A stretch of 43,758 nucleotides of DNA from Microcaldota archaeon (GTDB taxonomy: Archaea > Micrarchaeota > Micrarchaeia > Burarchaeales > Fermentimicrarchaeaceae): positions 1 to 43,758 of the forward strand of contig JACCLG010000035.1 in NCBI GenBank assembly GCA_013425335.1, written 5' to 3'. Below, piece after piece: positions 18,787 to 28,867 of this stretch; positions within the stretch are counted from its first letter, which is position 1, and each line of letters opens with the position of its first letter. The translations under genes were made by a program, and so were the position numbers. The notes under the pieces are model-generated. The model did no database searches. It was not told the DNA's origin and worked only from the letters and a program-made list of their open reading frames with translations.

Positions 18787-19169
18787 TTGAGAATGTGCCG
18801 AAGGAGTATCTGGATGACATACTGGATACGGTGCCGTTTGAATTGTCGTTTATAGACGCCAATGAAACTGTCAGATATTTCAATAAGGAGGGAAGGAGGG
18901 AGATTTTCCAGAGGCCCGCGTCAGTTGTAGGGAGAAGCGTCCAGAAGTGCCATCCCGAGAAGAGCCTTGCCGCGGTGAACAGGATACTCTTTGAATTCAG
19001 GAGCGGGAAGAGGGATTCCGCGGAGTTCTGGGTTGATTTGAATGGAAAGAAAATTTACATAAGATACTTCGCAGTGAGGAGCAGGAAAGGGGAGTACAGG
19101 GGCTGCATAGAAGTGACGCAGGATATAACAGGGATACAGAAAATAAGCGGCGAGAAGAGGCTCCTGTGA
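18783..19169 (+). CDS. PAS-domain protein (DUF438 C-terminal-like)
   Basis: DTVPFELSFIDANETVRYFNKEGRREIFQRPASVVGRSVQKCHPEKSLAAVNRIL; ATGA overlap with the upstream gene. Confidence 0.83.
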   Translation: MIENVPKEYLDDILDTVPFELSFIDANETVRYFNKEGRREIFQRPASVVGRSVQKCHPEKSLAAVNRILFEFRSGKRDSAEFWVDLNGKKIYIRYFAVRSRKGEYRGCIEVTQDITGIQKISGEKRLL

Positions 19170-19594
19170 TGCTTGAGGAATACAAGAAGAAGAGGAATTT
19201 TTCAAAAAGCCCTGAGCCAGCTGGCGAGAGTAAGGAAGCTGGGGGAATTTTTGTAGTCCAGGAGCACCAGGCTTCACACTGGCACCATGATTTCAGGCTG
19301 GAGAAGGACGGGGTGCTGAAGAGCTGGGCCGTGCCAAAAGGATTTCCTGAAGGCGATGAGAAGAGGCTTGCGGTTCCAACAGAGGACCATCCTATTGACT
19401 ATGCCGATTTTGAAGGCGTAATACCCAAGGGCAAGTATGGGGCGGGCACTGTAAAAATTTACGATAAGGGAAAGGCAAAAGTGAAGCTGTGGGAGAATGA
19501 CAAGATTGAGTTTGAGCTTGAGGGAAAGAAACTGAAAGGTTCCTACGTGATGATTAGGACAAAGATGGGCTGGCTTATTTTCAGGAAGAAGTGA
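19169..19594 (+). CDS. Stand-alone LigD-type DNA 3'-phosphoesterase (PE) domain
   Basis: FVVQEHQASHWHHDFRLEKDGVLKSWAVPKGFP..DYADFEGVIPKGKYGAGTVKIYDKG. Confidence 0.9.
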   Translation: MLEEYKKKRNFSKSPEPAGESKEAGGIFVVQEHQASHWHHDFRLEKDGVLKSWAVPKGFPEGDEKRLAVPTEDHPIDYADFEGVIPKGKYGAGTVKIYDKGKAKVKLWENDKIEFELEGKKLKGSYVMIRTKMGWLIFRKK

Positions 19595-19596
19595 TG

Positions 19597-20010
19597 TCAG
19601 CAAGCCGAAACTGCCCCGTTCCCAACCAGCATGCTAATCAAGATTGGCAGTATCACCGCCAATACTATGCAGGCAACAGCGGCTACAGGGACCAGAATTG
19701 CGACAACCAGGCTGAACAGACCGACTTTAAGGCTTGCCGGCAAGCTTTTGAGATTCCTCCACTCAACCTTTCCATTGGGGTTGCCATTCCTGTATACTAA
19801 ATAGCTAAGCACTGCAATTACAGATCCGAGCCCAAAGGCAAACGGGGTTACGAGAAACAGCAACAGCGCTATTGTCGGGAGTACCCCCACTACCAGAATT
19901 TTAAAGCTGCACAAAGCGCCTCCCGTTCCGCTATTCGTTGCCGCGCTTGCCGAAGCAGTTAAAGCGCATAGGAGCAGGCACAGAGCTACATTAAGTTTTG
20001 AGTTAAGCAT
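19597..20010 (-). CDS. Small multi-TM exported protein, possibly pilin-like
   Basis: Signal peptide MLNSKLNVALCLLLCALTASASA followed by several hydrophobic helices. Confidence 0.5.
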   Translation of the reverse strand: MLNSKLNVALCLLLCALTASASAATNSGTGGALCSFKILVVGVLPTIALLLFLVTPFAFGLGSVIAVLSYLVYRNGNPNGKVEWRNLKSLPASLKVGLFSLVVAILVPVAAVACIVLAVILPILISMLVGNGAVSAC

Positions 20011-20103
20011 TCAATCACACTATATATACGCATGTGGAATATAAGTATTACGAAGCGTAAATCTCTTATTAATTCGTGCAGTATAACATACGGAGGCGAG
20101 TTT

Positions 20104-20478
20104 ATGGCTGATGTCACAGGCAAGTTTTTCGGAGCTGGAAGGAAGAACAACAGGAACTGGGTTGCTGTTGATGTTGATGAGGAGAGGATTTTCTTCACAT
20201 ACCCAAAGGAGTTTCCCGTAGAAGTGAAGAAGCTCAGGAGGGGCAGCCAGGTCACTGTAGAATATGACGAAGTGACAAGGGAGATAAGCTCCATAGTAGT
20301 GATAAGCGAGGCAGAGGTCGCAAAGGACAAGTACGACAGGTACAGGGCGTACCAGATAAAGCTGTTGAAGGAATGCCTGGAGGATTCCGCAAAGATAAGC
20401 AAGGACAAGGAAGATGCGAAGTTAATTGCATTCGCATTGTTTGAGAAGAGATGCACTCCACTAGCTTACTTTGGATGA
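20104..20478 (+). CDS. Conserved-looking hypothetical cytosolic protein
   Basis: MADVTGKFFGAGRKNNRNWVAVDVDEERIFFTYPKEF...; ATG after GGAGGCG at 20094. Confidence 0.6.
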   Translation: MADVTGKFFGAGRKNNRNWVAVDVDEERIFFTYPKEFPVEVKKLRRGSQVTVEYDEVTREISSIVVISEAEVAKDKYDRYRAYQIKLLKECLEDSAKISKDKEDAKLIAFALFEKRCTPLAYFG

Positions 20479-20508
20479 GTACAGAAGGCTTAGATTAAAC
20501 TGCGGGTA

Positions 20509-21306
20509 TTGAGGAAGGAGGGTGATGCAATAGTCCGAGTCTACAGGGTTGGGGATAACCTGGCATGCATACTCCCAAATGGGATGGTCGAGAAGCTCAA
20601 GCTCCAGGGAGGGGAAGAAGTCGATTTCTACGAGATAAAGCCAGGGATGTTCACGCTTGTGAAGAAGGACACTGTAGAGAGGATGCTGAAGGATGAGATT
20701 GGAGAGGTTGCGCTCCCTGAGGAAAAGAAAGGGGTGGGCATGGAGGAGATGGGGCTGCTCAGGAAGCTCAACAGCATAAAATTCTCTGAGAGGATACCCT
20801 ATACTGTTAACAAGAAGCTCAGCCAGAGGGAGAAGGAAGTTCTCTCAAAGCTCATTGAAAGAGGAGCGGTGCTCGTCTACAAGGGAGGCAAGTACTCAAA
20901 GACCGGAGTATACGAAATATCAAACAACGTGTACACTCTTCTCAAGAGCGAAAAGCCGGAAGTAGAGGGAGGAACTCCGGAGGAGCAGCTTGAGAAGAAA
21001 GGCTATGCAGTTGTTGAGGATGCGAGGGATGCAGAAGAACTCTGCAAGAAGTTTGACAGGGAGATAAGGAGCGGGGATATAATCGGGACAAGGGGTTTTG
21101 ACAAGAGGTTCTATGTCGCGAAGAGGAGCTGGTTCACATCCCTCTTTGAGAAGGTCAGGCAGAGCATGAGGAAGGGCGCGAATAACATAGCAGATATAAG
21201 CAGGGAGCTGAAGATAAGCGAGCCTGCCTGTGCTGTAATTCTTGAGATAATGAAGGATAAGGGAGATGCCATAGAGAAGAGGAGAGGCTGCTACGGGTTG
21301 GTGTAA
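20509..21306 (+). CDS. Hypothetical protein with AbrB/SpoVT-like N-term and winged-helix-like C-term
   Basis: VYRVGDNLACILPNGMVEKLKLQGGEEVDFYEI (AbrB-like) and ANNIADISRELKISEPACAVILEIMKDKG (wHTH-like). Confidence 0.55.
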   Translation: MRKEGDAIVRVYRVGDNLACILPNGMVEKLKLQGGEEVDFYEIKPGMFTLVKKDTVERMLKDEIGEVALPEEKKGVGMEEMGLLRKLNSIKFSERIPYTVNKKLSQREKEVLSKLIERGAVLVYKGGKYSKTGVYEISNNVYTLLKSEKPEVEGGTPEEQLEKKGYAVVEDARDAEELCKKFDREIRSGDIIGTRGFDKRFYVAKRSWFTSLFEKVRQSMRKGANNIADISRELKISEPACAVILEIMKDKGDAIEKRRGCYGLV

Positions 21307-22478
21307 TGCACGTGATAAAGGATGCGGTTCATGGCGACATACAAGTCAGCGATGCCGAGCTGAAGCTCATAGACACTCCTGAGATGCAAAAGCTGAGGGA
21401 GATAAGGCAGATGGCTGTTGCCTATCTTGTTTACCCCGGGGCGAACCACACTAGGTTTGAGCATTCCCTTGGCACAATGCACATAACAGGGCAGATATGC
21501 GAGAACCTCTCTCTTTCAGAAGAGGAGAAGAAGACAATGAGGGCGGCTGCGCTGCTTCATGATGTAGGCCATACTGCCTTTTCCCATGAGAGCGAGGGAA
21601 TCCTCATAAGGAAGAGGAAGGGCAACCATGAGGAGAGGGGAATTGAGAAAATCAGAAATGGGATGAGCGGTGAGGTGCTTGAGGAGAATGGCTATGATGT
21701 TGAAGAGGTTTGCTCAATCATTGCGGGGAGGGGAAGCAACGGGATAATAAACTTTGCGCTTGGCTCCGACAGGATGGATTACCTGCTGAGAGATTCCCAC
21801 TACACCGGAGTAGCATACGGGGTGATAGACTGCGGAAGGCTGGTGCACACCATAAGGCTCAAGGGTGGCAGGGCGGTTATCGAGTGGGGCGGGATTGAGG
21901 CAGCGGAATCGCTTCTCATAGCCAGGTTCCTCATGTTCTCATCAGTTTATTATCATCATGCAGTAAGGATTGCCAGCGCCATGCTGGGCAGGGCGGTTGA
22001 GTTCGCCCTTGAGGATAAAACCATTTCAGTGGATGAACTGCTGCGCTGCAATGATGCCGAGCTCGGGGCTGCCCTTGAGAATGGTGAGAGGAGCGGGGAG
22101 CTGATGAGGAGGATAAGGAACAGGGAATTGTACAAGAGGGCATACGAGCTTGAGTTCTACAGGCTCAACAAGAGAGGAAAGGAGCTCTTCAAGAGCCATC
22201 ATGAGATAGAGGAAGCCGAGGAGAGGATTAGGGAGAAGAGCGGTGTTGAGGATATCATTCTGGAGTGCAGGCCTGGCTATGATGAGAAATTCGGGGAGAG
22301 CCGGGTCATCATATTGAAAGATTCGAAGGAATACCCGCTTGAGAGCCTCTCCGACATAGTGGGGGCAATAAAGAGGACTGAGGAGATGAGAAGAAGGGCG
22401 ATAGTTGCCTGCCCCAGGGAGGATAGGAAGAGGGTCGCCTCGGCATGCGAGAGTTTCTTCAAGAAGTTTATAGGTTGA
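21306..22478 (+). CDS. HD-domain phosphohydrolase (dGTPase/SAMHD1-like)
   Basis: VIKDAVHGDIQVSDAELKLIDTPEMQKLREIRQ..HTRFEHSLGTMH..AALLHDVGHTAFSH..GSDRMDYLLRDSHYTGV. Confidence 0.92.
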   Translation: MHVIKDAVHGDIQVSDAELKLIDTPEMQKLREIRQMAVAYLVYPGANHTRFEHSLGTMHITGQICENLSLSEEEKKTMRAAALLHDVGHTAFSHESEGILIRKRKGNHEERGIEKIRNGMSGEVLEENGYDVEEVCSIIAGRGSNGIINFALGSDRMDYLLRDSHYTGVAYGVIDCGRLVHTIRLKGGRAVIEWGGIEAAESLLIARFLMFSSVYYHHAVRIASAMLGRAVEFALEDKTISVDELLRCNDAELGAALENGERSGELMRRIRNRELYKRAYELEFYRLNKRGKELFKSHHEIEEAEERIREKSGVEDIILECRPGYDEKFGESRVIILKDSKEYPLESLSDIVGAIKRTEEMRRRAIVACPREDRKRVASACESFFKKFIG

Positions 22479-22526
22479 CACTCTCCATGATTGAAATCAG
22501 GTGCTTTTAATCCTTATACTTGGTAA

Positions 22527-22679
22527 TCAGAAGAAGTAGCCCAGAAGCTTCACTACAATTATGAACAGCACTGTGAAGATGACCACCGCACGAGGGTCGA
22601 GCTGGGGGCCTCCTGCAGTCACATCATAGAAGCGCATCAAGCCAGTTGAGCTCTGCGGCGCGCTCACTCTTTCTGCCAT
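22527..22679 (-). CDS. Preprotein translocase subunit Sec61beta/SecG
   Basis: MAERVSAPQSSTGLMRFYDVTAGGPQLDPRAVVIFTVLFIIVVKLLGYFF (50 aa); inside a longer ORF in the track. Confidence 0.85.
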   Translation of the reverse strand: MAERVSAPQSSTGLMRFYDVTAGGPQLDPRAVVIFTVLFIIVVKLLGYFF

Positions 22680-22719
22680 AGCAACGTATTTAATCTTTGC
22701 AATTTTTAATATTTGCGGT

Positions 22720-24060
22720 ATGGTGAACATCTTATTTGGCACTTCGGGCATACGGGGAGTGGTGAATGAGGGTATCACGCCTGAGCTAGCTCTGATTCTT
22801 GGGAGAGTCATCGTGAAAAAGAGAGGTGCCAGGATAGCCATAGGGAGGGATACGAGGCTGTCCGGTCCGATTCTTGAGGAAGCGCTCGTTGCAGGAATCA
22901 ACTCCTCTGGAGGATGCGCCATCAAGCTGGGTGTTGTTTCAACCCCAACGGTTGCAATAGCGACCAGGGAGAGGGCGGAAAGGGGGGTCATGATTACTGC
23001 GTCGCACAACCCTCCGCAGTACAACGGCTTCAAGCTTTACAACAGATTCGGCGAGGAGATGAGCAGGGATGAGGAGAAGGCGGTGGAAAGTGCCCTGGCA
23101 ACAAATAAGTTCGGTCCGTTTGAGCCAGACGGAACCTGCGGGTCATACAACGTGGAGGATGCGGTTGAGAGGCATATGGAGATTGCCCTGGGGCTCACCG
23201 ACTTGAAGGCAATTGGGAGAAGGAAGCCCACTGTGGTTGTTGACTGCGGAAACGGAGCTGCATGCTCAATAGCGCCGTTCCTGCTCAAAAAGGCTGGATG
23301 CAGGGTCATCTCGGTGAATGCAGAGCCCAGCGGGGTTTTCTCAAGGGTTCTTGAGCCAAACAGAGAGAGTCTGGAGGATGCGTGCTCTCTGGTGAGAAGC
23401 TCCGGAGCCGATATGGGAGTGGGTTATGACGGGGATGGCGACAGGGCGGTTGTCATAGACGAGAGCGGAGAAGTGCTGGGGCTTGATGAGCAGCTCTCCC
23501 TTCTCTCAAGTCATATTGCCAGGAACGGCGGAACAGTGGTGTCAACAGTTGAGGCATCGCTTGCTGTGAGGGAGGCCGTTGAGAAAAATGGGGGAAAGCT
23601 TATAACAACAGAAGTGGGCAGCAGGAATGTTGCTGAGGCAATAAGGGCAAACGGCGCAGTTTTTGGCGGAGAGCCGTGCGGCGAGTACATATTCCCTGAG
23701 GAAGTCCTGTCACCAGACGGAATGCTGGCTACTCTGAAGTTTGTGGAGCTGCTATGCAAAGAAGGCAGGCTGGGAAAACTGAGGAAAAATGTGAAAAAAT
23801 ATCCAATAAAGAGGGCGAAGTTCAGCTGCTCTGACAGGAAAGCTGCAATGGAGAGGATAAAGGGGATTGTCACAAGGGAATTCCGGGGAGAGGTTAATGA
23901 AAGCGATGGGGTGAGGGTGGACTTCAGCGGGGGATGGCTGCTTGTCAGGGCATCCGGCACAGAGCCAATAATAAGGATAACCTGCGAGCACAGGAACAAA
24001 AACGAGCTTGAGAAGGTTTTCAGCAAGGCTGAGAGAATTGTGAAGGAGGGGGTGCAATGA
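22720..24060 (+). CDS. glmM: Phosphoglucosamine mutase / phosphohexomutase
   Basis: LFGTSGIRGVVNE..VMITASHNPPQYNGFKLYN..GVGYDGDGDRAVVID..RASGTEPIIRI. Confidence 0.92.
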   Translation: MVNILFGTSGIRGVVNEGITPELALILGRVIVKKRGARIAIGRDTRLSGPILEEALVAGINSSGGCAIKLGVVSTPTVAIATRERAERGVMITASHNPPQYNGFKLYNRFGEEMSRDEEKAVESALATNKFGPFEPDGTCGSYNVEDAVERHMEIALGLTDLKAIGRRKPTVVVDCGNGAACSIAPFLLKKAGCRVISVNAEPSGVFSRVLEPNRESLEDACSLVRSSGADMGVGYDGDGDRAVVIDESGEVLGLDEQLSLLSSHIARNGGTVVSTVEASLAVREAVEKNGGKLITTEVGSRNVAEAIRANGAVFGGEPCGEYIFPEEVLSPDGMLATLKFVELLCKEGRLGKLRKNVKKYPIKRAKFSCSDRKAAMERIKGIVTREFRGEVNESDGVRVDFSGGWLLVRASGTEPIIRITCEHRNKNELEKVFSKAERIVKEGVQ

Positions 24061-25301
24061 AGGGAGTTGTCATAGCCGCTGGCGAGGGCAAGAGGCTGAA
24101 GCCTCTTACGCACACGAGACCAAAATGCATGATACCTGTTGCCGGCAAGCCGATTCTTGGTCATGTGCTGGAAAGCTTGAAGGGAGCGGGGATAAGGGAT
24201 GCTGTTGTTGTTGTGAATTACCTGAAGGACAAAATAATTGATGAGTTCGGCGATGGAAGAAAAGTTGGGATGAGGATTAGGTATGCCGTGCAGAAGGAGA
24301 CAAGAGGAACCGCGGATGCGTTCCTTGCTGCAGAGGGTCTTGTTGATGGCACTTTTGTCGGAATTGCAGGAGATGTTGTTACAGAGAGCAGCGCAATAAG
24401 GAAGCTTATATCATCTCATGACTCGGAGATGACAGTTGGCTTGAAAAGAGTGGAGGATGTGAGCAACTACGGGGCTGCAGAAGTTGCAGGAGGGAAAATC
24501 AGAAAATTCGAGGAGAAGCCAAAAAGCCGCAGGAGCGGTCTTGCGAACTGCAGCATGTACGTGATTGAGAGCAGCGCGTTCACAAAGCTCAAATCCCTGA
24601 AGATGTCAAAGAGGGGCGAGTATGAGATTACCGACCTTATAAAGGCGCTTGCAAAAAAGGGCGAGGTGAGGGGAGTTGAACTCAAGGAGTTCTGGCAGGA
24701 TTTGGGGATGCCATGGCAGCTCTTTGACGCAAATGAGTTCCTGCTCAACAAAATGCCTGAGAAGAGGGAGGGGAAGCTTGAGGACTGCAAGGTGAAGGGC
24801 AAGGTCGTCATAGAGAAGGGAGCTCATGCCTTCAACAGCTTCATTGAGGGGCCTGTTTTCATAGGCAGGAACAGCGAGGTTGGACCTTACTCCTTCATAA
24901 GGAGCAATACGAGCATTGGGGAGAACTGCGGGATAGGGGATTCCACAACTGTGAAGAACAGTATAATAATGAACCACGTAAATGCCAAGCATCTCAGCTA
25001 CATAGGCGACAGCATTGTTGGAGAGAACTGCAATTTCGGGGCTGGGACACAGATAGCGAACTGGAGGTTTGATGCGGGCACCATAAAAATGGAGGTTATG
25101 GAAAAAAGTGTTGACACGAAAAGAAACAAGCTTGGAGTTATAATCGGGGACAATACGAAAACTGGGGTGCTTTCATCTGTCATGCCTGGCAGGACTATAG
25201 GCGACAGCTGCTGGATTGGCGCAAATGTGCAGGTTGACAGGGACATACCGCGTTCGACAAGAGTCTTCCTCAAGCAGCATCTTGTTATAGAGGGCAGATA
25301 G
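24057..25301 (+). CDS. GlmU-like sugar-1-phosphate nucleotidylyltransferase with left-handed beta-helix domain
   Basis: MKGVVIAAGEGKRLKPLTHTRPKCMIPVAGKPILGHVLE plus hexapeptide-repeat C-term; ATGA overlap with glmM. Confidence 0.9.
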   Translation: MKGVVIAAGEGKRLKPLTHTRPKCMIPVAGKPILGHVLESLKGAGIRDAVVVVNYLKDKIIDEFGDGRKVGMRIRYAVQKETRGTADAFLAAEGLVDGTFVGIAGDVVTESSAIRKLISSHDSEMTVGLKRVEDVSNYGAAEVAGGKIRKFEEKPKSRRSGLANCSMYVIESSAFTKLKSLKMSKRGEYEITDLIKALAKKGEVRGVELKEFWQDLGMPWQLFDANEFLLNKMPEKREGKLEDCKVKGKVVIEKGAHAFNSFIEGPVFIGRNSEVGPYSFIRSNTSIGENCGIGDSTTVKNSIIMNHVNAKHLSYIGDSIVGENCNFGAGTQIANWRFDAGTIKMEVMEKSVDTKRNKLGVIIGDNTKTGVLSSVMPGRTIGDSCWIGANVQVDRDIPRSTRVFLKQHLVIEGR

Positions 25302-25321
25302 CCGGTGATTAGCTGAATTGG

Positions 25322-26140
25322 TTGATAGTCGGCATTGACCCAGGCACCACCATAGGGTATGCCATATTTGATTTGGACATGAACCCTCTATTGATTGGAA
25401 GCAAGAGGGAGATGAGCAAGGAGGAGCTTGCGGATATGATAAGGAAGAAGGGGAAGCCCTCCCTCCTTGCATGCGACGTCAATCCTGCACCTGATCTTCT
25501 TCTCAAGCTTGCATCCTACTTCAACACAAGAATTTTCATCCCGGAAAAGGACATGGGCGACAGGGAGAAGAGCAAGCTCGTGAAAGGCATGGAGTTCTCC
25601 AATGAGCACGAAATGGATGCCGCAGCTGCTGCGATGAAAGCTTTCAGGTTCTATGAGAACAAGCTGAGGCAGATAGACCGCGTCCTGAAAGAGAAGGGTA
25701 TCTCTGGGAAGGCTGGCGAGATAAAGCACCTTGTGCTGAACAACACATCGCTGAGCAACGCCCTGCTCAGAGTGGATATAGAGCGGGAGATTGAAATGCC
25801 CAAGATAAGGAGCAGGGAGGAAACAAGGATTGACCTGGAGGGCAAGAACAGGCAGATAAAGGAGATACTTGACTCCAGCATTGAGCTGAGGAAAGCGGTG
25901 GAGAGGCTGGAGAGCGAGAACGCCAGCCTCATGGCAAAAATAAGGTTTATGGAAAAAGGCGTTTTTGAGAGGCTTGCCGGGGACAGGGAGATGAGGAAGA
26001 AGGAAATAGAAATCATGAGGCTCAGGCAGGCAACGCGCAGCACAAGAAGCATGAATTTAAAAGAGCCGGCTGCAAAAGAATCAGAGGTGAATCTGGAGGG
26101 GATAATCGGGGATTACAGAAAGAAGCATAAACATTTATAA
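25322..26140 (+). CDS. DUF460-like protein: RNase H/RuvC-fold N-term + coiled coil (short form)
   Basis: [51 protein letters not shown] and a long charged coiled coil. Confidence 0.7.
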   Translation: MIVGIDPGTTIGYAIFDLDMNPLLIGSKREMSKEELADMIRKKGKPSLLACDVNPAPDLLLKLASYFNTRIFIPEKDMGDREKSKLVKGMEFSNEHEMDAAAAAMKAFRFYENKLRQIDRVLKEKGISGKAGEIKHLVLNNTSLSNALLRVDIEREIEMPKIRSREETRIDLEGKNRQIKEILDSSIELRKAVERLESENASLMAKIRFMEKGVFERLAGDREMRKKEIEIMRLRQATRSTRSMNLKEPAAKESEVNLEGIIGDYRKKHKHL

Positions 26141-26198
26141 CTGGCTAGAGAAATACTATTCAAGCATAATCCAACAAACAACAACGGAGGTGCATAAA

Positions 26199-26492
26199 AT
26201 GGCAGAGGAAGCAGCAATACGAAAGGATGAGAATGTGGTCTACATCGGCAAGAAGAGCGTTATGGCCTACGTTCTCGCTGTGATAACCCAGTTCAACAAT
26301 GGTGCGACTGAGGTTGCGATAAAGGCTAGGGGAAAAGTGATTTCTAGAGCGGTGGACGTTGCGGAGATAGTGAGGAACAGATTCATGCCAGACGCAAAGA
26401 TAAAGAGCATAGACATAAAGACCGAGGAGCTCACATCAGAGGACGGAAGCATGGCAAAAGTGTCGGCAATGGAAATAACCCTGATGAAGTAA
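26199..26492 (+). CDS. albA: Chromatin protein Alba
   Basis: [61 protein letters not shown]. Confidence 0.95.
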   Translation: MAEEAAIRKDENVVYIGKKSVMAYVLAVITQFNNGATEVAIKARGKVISRAVDVAEIVRNRFMPDAKIKSIDIKTEELTSEDGSMAKVSAMEITLMK

Positions 26493-26537
26493 TCTTTTAG
26501 TTTTTTATCATTTCTTTTTCGGCAATGGAGTGGTTAG

Positions 26538-27035
26538 ATGAACGTGCAGATTTGCGAGCTATGCATGAAAAGCAATGTGCTCTGCTCGGGGTGCGATGAT
26601 AAGTTGAAGAAGGGAAAAATCTCCGAGATGGATGTGAAAATAAGCAGGCTGCTGTACAAGCTGAAAGACAAATACAATTTGCAGAATGCTGGTTTCACAA
26701 AGGCTATTGATTTAGGAAGGGTGGTGCTCGTACTGACAAACAAGGATGTCGGCTTACTAATTGGCAGGGAGGGGAAGGTTGTTGCTGAGATATCTCAGGC
26801 TGTTGGGAAGAAGGTGAGGATAGCTGAGATGAGCGGGGATATAAAGAAGACTATAGCAGATATCGTTGCCCCTGCGAAAATACTTGGCATAAACAAGATT
26901 TACAGGAAGGAGGGGAATCTTTACAAGGTGAGGTTCTCAAGAAGGGAGATAAAGCAGCTTCCTGTTGACATCAATACATTGGAGAAAGCTCTCAAATCTC
27001 TTCTCGGGTCTGAAGTTATGATAGTCTTTGAGTAG
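26538..27035 (+). CDS. KH-domain RNA-binding protein with N-terminal CxxC zinc motif
   Basis: ICELCMKSNVLCSGCDDKLKKG; KDVGLLIGREGKVVAEISQAVGKKVRIAEM (KH GxxG). Confidence 0.78.
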   Translation: MNVQICELCMKSNVLCSGCDDKLKKGKISEMDVKISRLLYKLKDKYNLQNAGFTKAIDLGRVVLVLTNKDVGLLIGREGKVVAEISQAVGKKVRIAEMSGDIKKTIADIVAPAKILGINKIYRKEGNLYKVRFSRREIKQLPVDINTLEKALKSLLGSEVMIVFE

Positions 27036-27043
27036 GTGGTGGG

Positions 27044-27532
27044 ATGGTAGAGATAAAGAGCATAAGAATGAAAATTCCTGAAGGTTGCAATATAATCTTA
27101 GGCCAAACTCATTTTTTAAAAACCGTAGAAGATTTATTCGAGGTGATGGTAACTGCTGTTCCGGAAATAAAATTTGGTCTGGCCTTTTGTGAATCCTCTG
27201 GAGAATGTTTAGTTAGGAGCGAGGGGACAGATAAAGAGTTGCAGAAAGTAGCTGAGAAAAATGCTTTAGAGCTGAGCACAGGGCATGCATTTCTAATAAT
27301 TCTAGGAAATGGTTTCTATCCAATAAATGTTTTAAATGCGATAAAAAGTGTTCCAGAGGTTTGTAATATATTCGCAGCGACAGCGAACCCAGTGGAGGTT
27401 GTTGTTGCAGAAACTGAGCAGGGCAGGGGCATCCTGGGAGTGATAGACGGGCTGAAGAGCAAGGGAGTTGAAACCCCAGAAGATGTGAAGAAGAGGAAGG
27501 AATTCCTGAGGAAGCTAGGATATAAGCTCTAG
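27044..27532 (+). CDS. Adenosine-specific kinase family protein (PF04008)
   Basis: GQTHFLKTVEDLFEVMVTAVPEIKFGLAFCESSGECLVRSEGTD..GHAFLIILGNGFYPINVLNAIKSVPEVCNIFAATANP. Confidence 0.9.
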   Translation: MVEIKSIRMKIPEGCNIILGQTHFLKTVEDLFEVMVTAVPEIKFGLAFCESSGECLVRSEGTDKELQKVAEKNALELSTGHAFLIILGNGFYPINVLNAIKSVPEVCNIFAATANPVEVVVAETEQGRGILGVIDGLKSKGVETPEDVKKRKEFLRKLGYKL

Positions 27533-27544
27533 TGTTTTCTGAAT

Positions 27545-28867
27545 TCAGAGATAATCCTTGATTCTTTTCTGGAAAATCAAATCCTGCAGCAGCTTGCTGC
27601 TTCTTATCCACGTATTTATGCTTATGTCAAATTTGGAAAATATGTAGGCAAACGACTCCTTCAGGCTTGCGAAGTTCATGTGCGGGTTCTTCATTGCATT
27701 CCTCACAGCCTCCCTGACATTCCAGACCCCGACAGGCATGATGTAGCCTGGGTGTGCCTCTCTCATTACTATTGCGGCAGCCTGCCTTCTTTCCCTGCTC
27801 AACTGCTCAGAAACTGCAAGCCTCGCGGAGAAGTAGCACCCGCCTATGTCCGGATATTCGGTCCTGCCCTCGTATCCCTCGGCATCAGAGAATATTGCAA
27901 TCTCCCTCCCATCCGGGTTCCATATTGTCTTGGGGTACCATGCCTCAATAAGCTCATAGCTCCAGGCAGAGGGAATCATGAGGATTATCCACCTGTTGTC
28001 CAATGCTGTATGTTCATAGACCCTGAACTCGTTAATCAACGGGAATGTTTTCACATCCTCCAGAAGGTTCTTCGAGAGCATGCTGTCCACAGCTGTGATT
28101 GACCATCTTGTAGGAACGAACTTTCTGTTCTTCTCAATTCCGAACAAGCCCGCAGAGAAAGCCTTCTGTATCCTTGAGACGAGCACATTATTTTCATATA
28201 AACTTATTACCGCCTCGGAAGCCCTCAGATCTGTGTCGCTGAAAGCCTTGTCAATTTTGTGGTCTGTTGTGGAGTATGTTATATCAATGTTTTTTAATGG
28301 CGCGGAAGGGCCGAAGGGCTGCACCTCATCATCAAGAGAAATTCTTCCTACAGGTTTTTTCCTGAATTCTGCATCCACTTCCGTGGGCGCTTTTGACAAT
28401 GCGAGCTCCCGGGTCCGCTCTACAATCTTCCCCCCATCAACATCTTTCACGTTCACCCTGTATTTTCCCCTCACAAGTTGGAAGCGGAAGTCTACAATTT
28501 CCTCTATGGTTTTTCCACTCCACATCTCAGGAGTCCCAAGCATTGAAGTATCACCTATTATGGGAGGTATGAGCGGTCCGATGTTCACGTAGGGGTAGCC
28601 CATTCTGCCTATGAATAAGTCTGGAGGCGAAGAGCCTTCAAGAGTAAGTCTGTCAATAAGAGGCCTTGTCCTGTTCTGCGCATAGAATTTTACAAGAATT
28701 GGGCAGCTGTCCTTGCCGCACAGGAATTTTGAGCCCTTGCATATGGCGCATCTTGTATCGTATTTGAATTCCTTGCTGGCGCCGAATGACAGGACTCCCT
28801 TCTTTTCAAGTTCCTTCTGCGGATTCTGCTCATCAAAAAGTTGCGATATCCATAAATTATTTGGCAT
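27545..28867 (-). CDS. nreA: DNA repair protein NreA
   Basis: CAICKGSKFLCGKDSCPILVKF..FIGRMGYPYVNIGPLIPP..DTSMLGTPEMWSGKTIEEIVDFRFQLVRG; C-terminal PIP-like QKRIKDYL. Confidence 0.88.
   Translation of the reverse strand: MPNNLWISQLFDEQNPQKELEKKGVLSFGASKEFKYDTRCAICKGSKFLCGKDSCPILVKFYAQNRTRPLIDRLTLEGSSPPDLFIGRMGYPYVNIGPLIPPIIGDTSMLGTPEMWSGKTIEEIVDFRFQLVRGKYRVNVKDVDGGKIVERTRELALSKAPTEVDAEFRKKPVGRISLDDEVQPFGPSAPLKNIDITYSTTDHKIDKAFSDTDLRASEAVISLYENNVLVSRIQKAFSAGLFGIEKNRKFVPTRWSITAVDSMLSKNLLEDVKTFPLINEFRVYEHTALDNRWIILMIPSAWSYELIEAWYPKTIWNPDGREIAIFSDAEGYEGRTEYPDIGGCYFSARLAVSEQLSRERRQAAAIVMREAHPGYIMPVGVWNVREAVRNAMKNPHMNFASLKESFAYIFSKFDISINTWIRSSKLLQDLIFQKRIKDYL

Noticed and set aside
19169-19594. 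Full NHEJ LigD system
   Set aside because: Only the stand-alone PE domain; no Ku, ligase or polymerase domain in the window.
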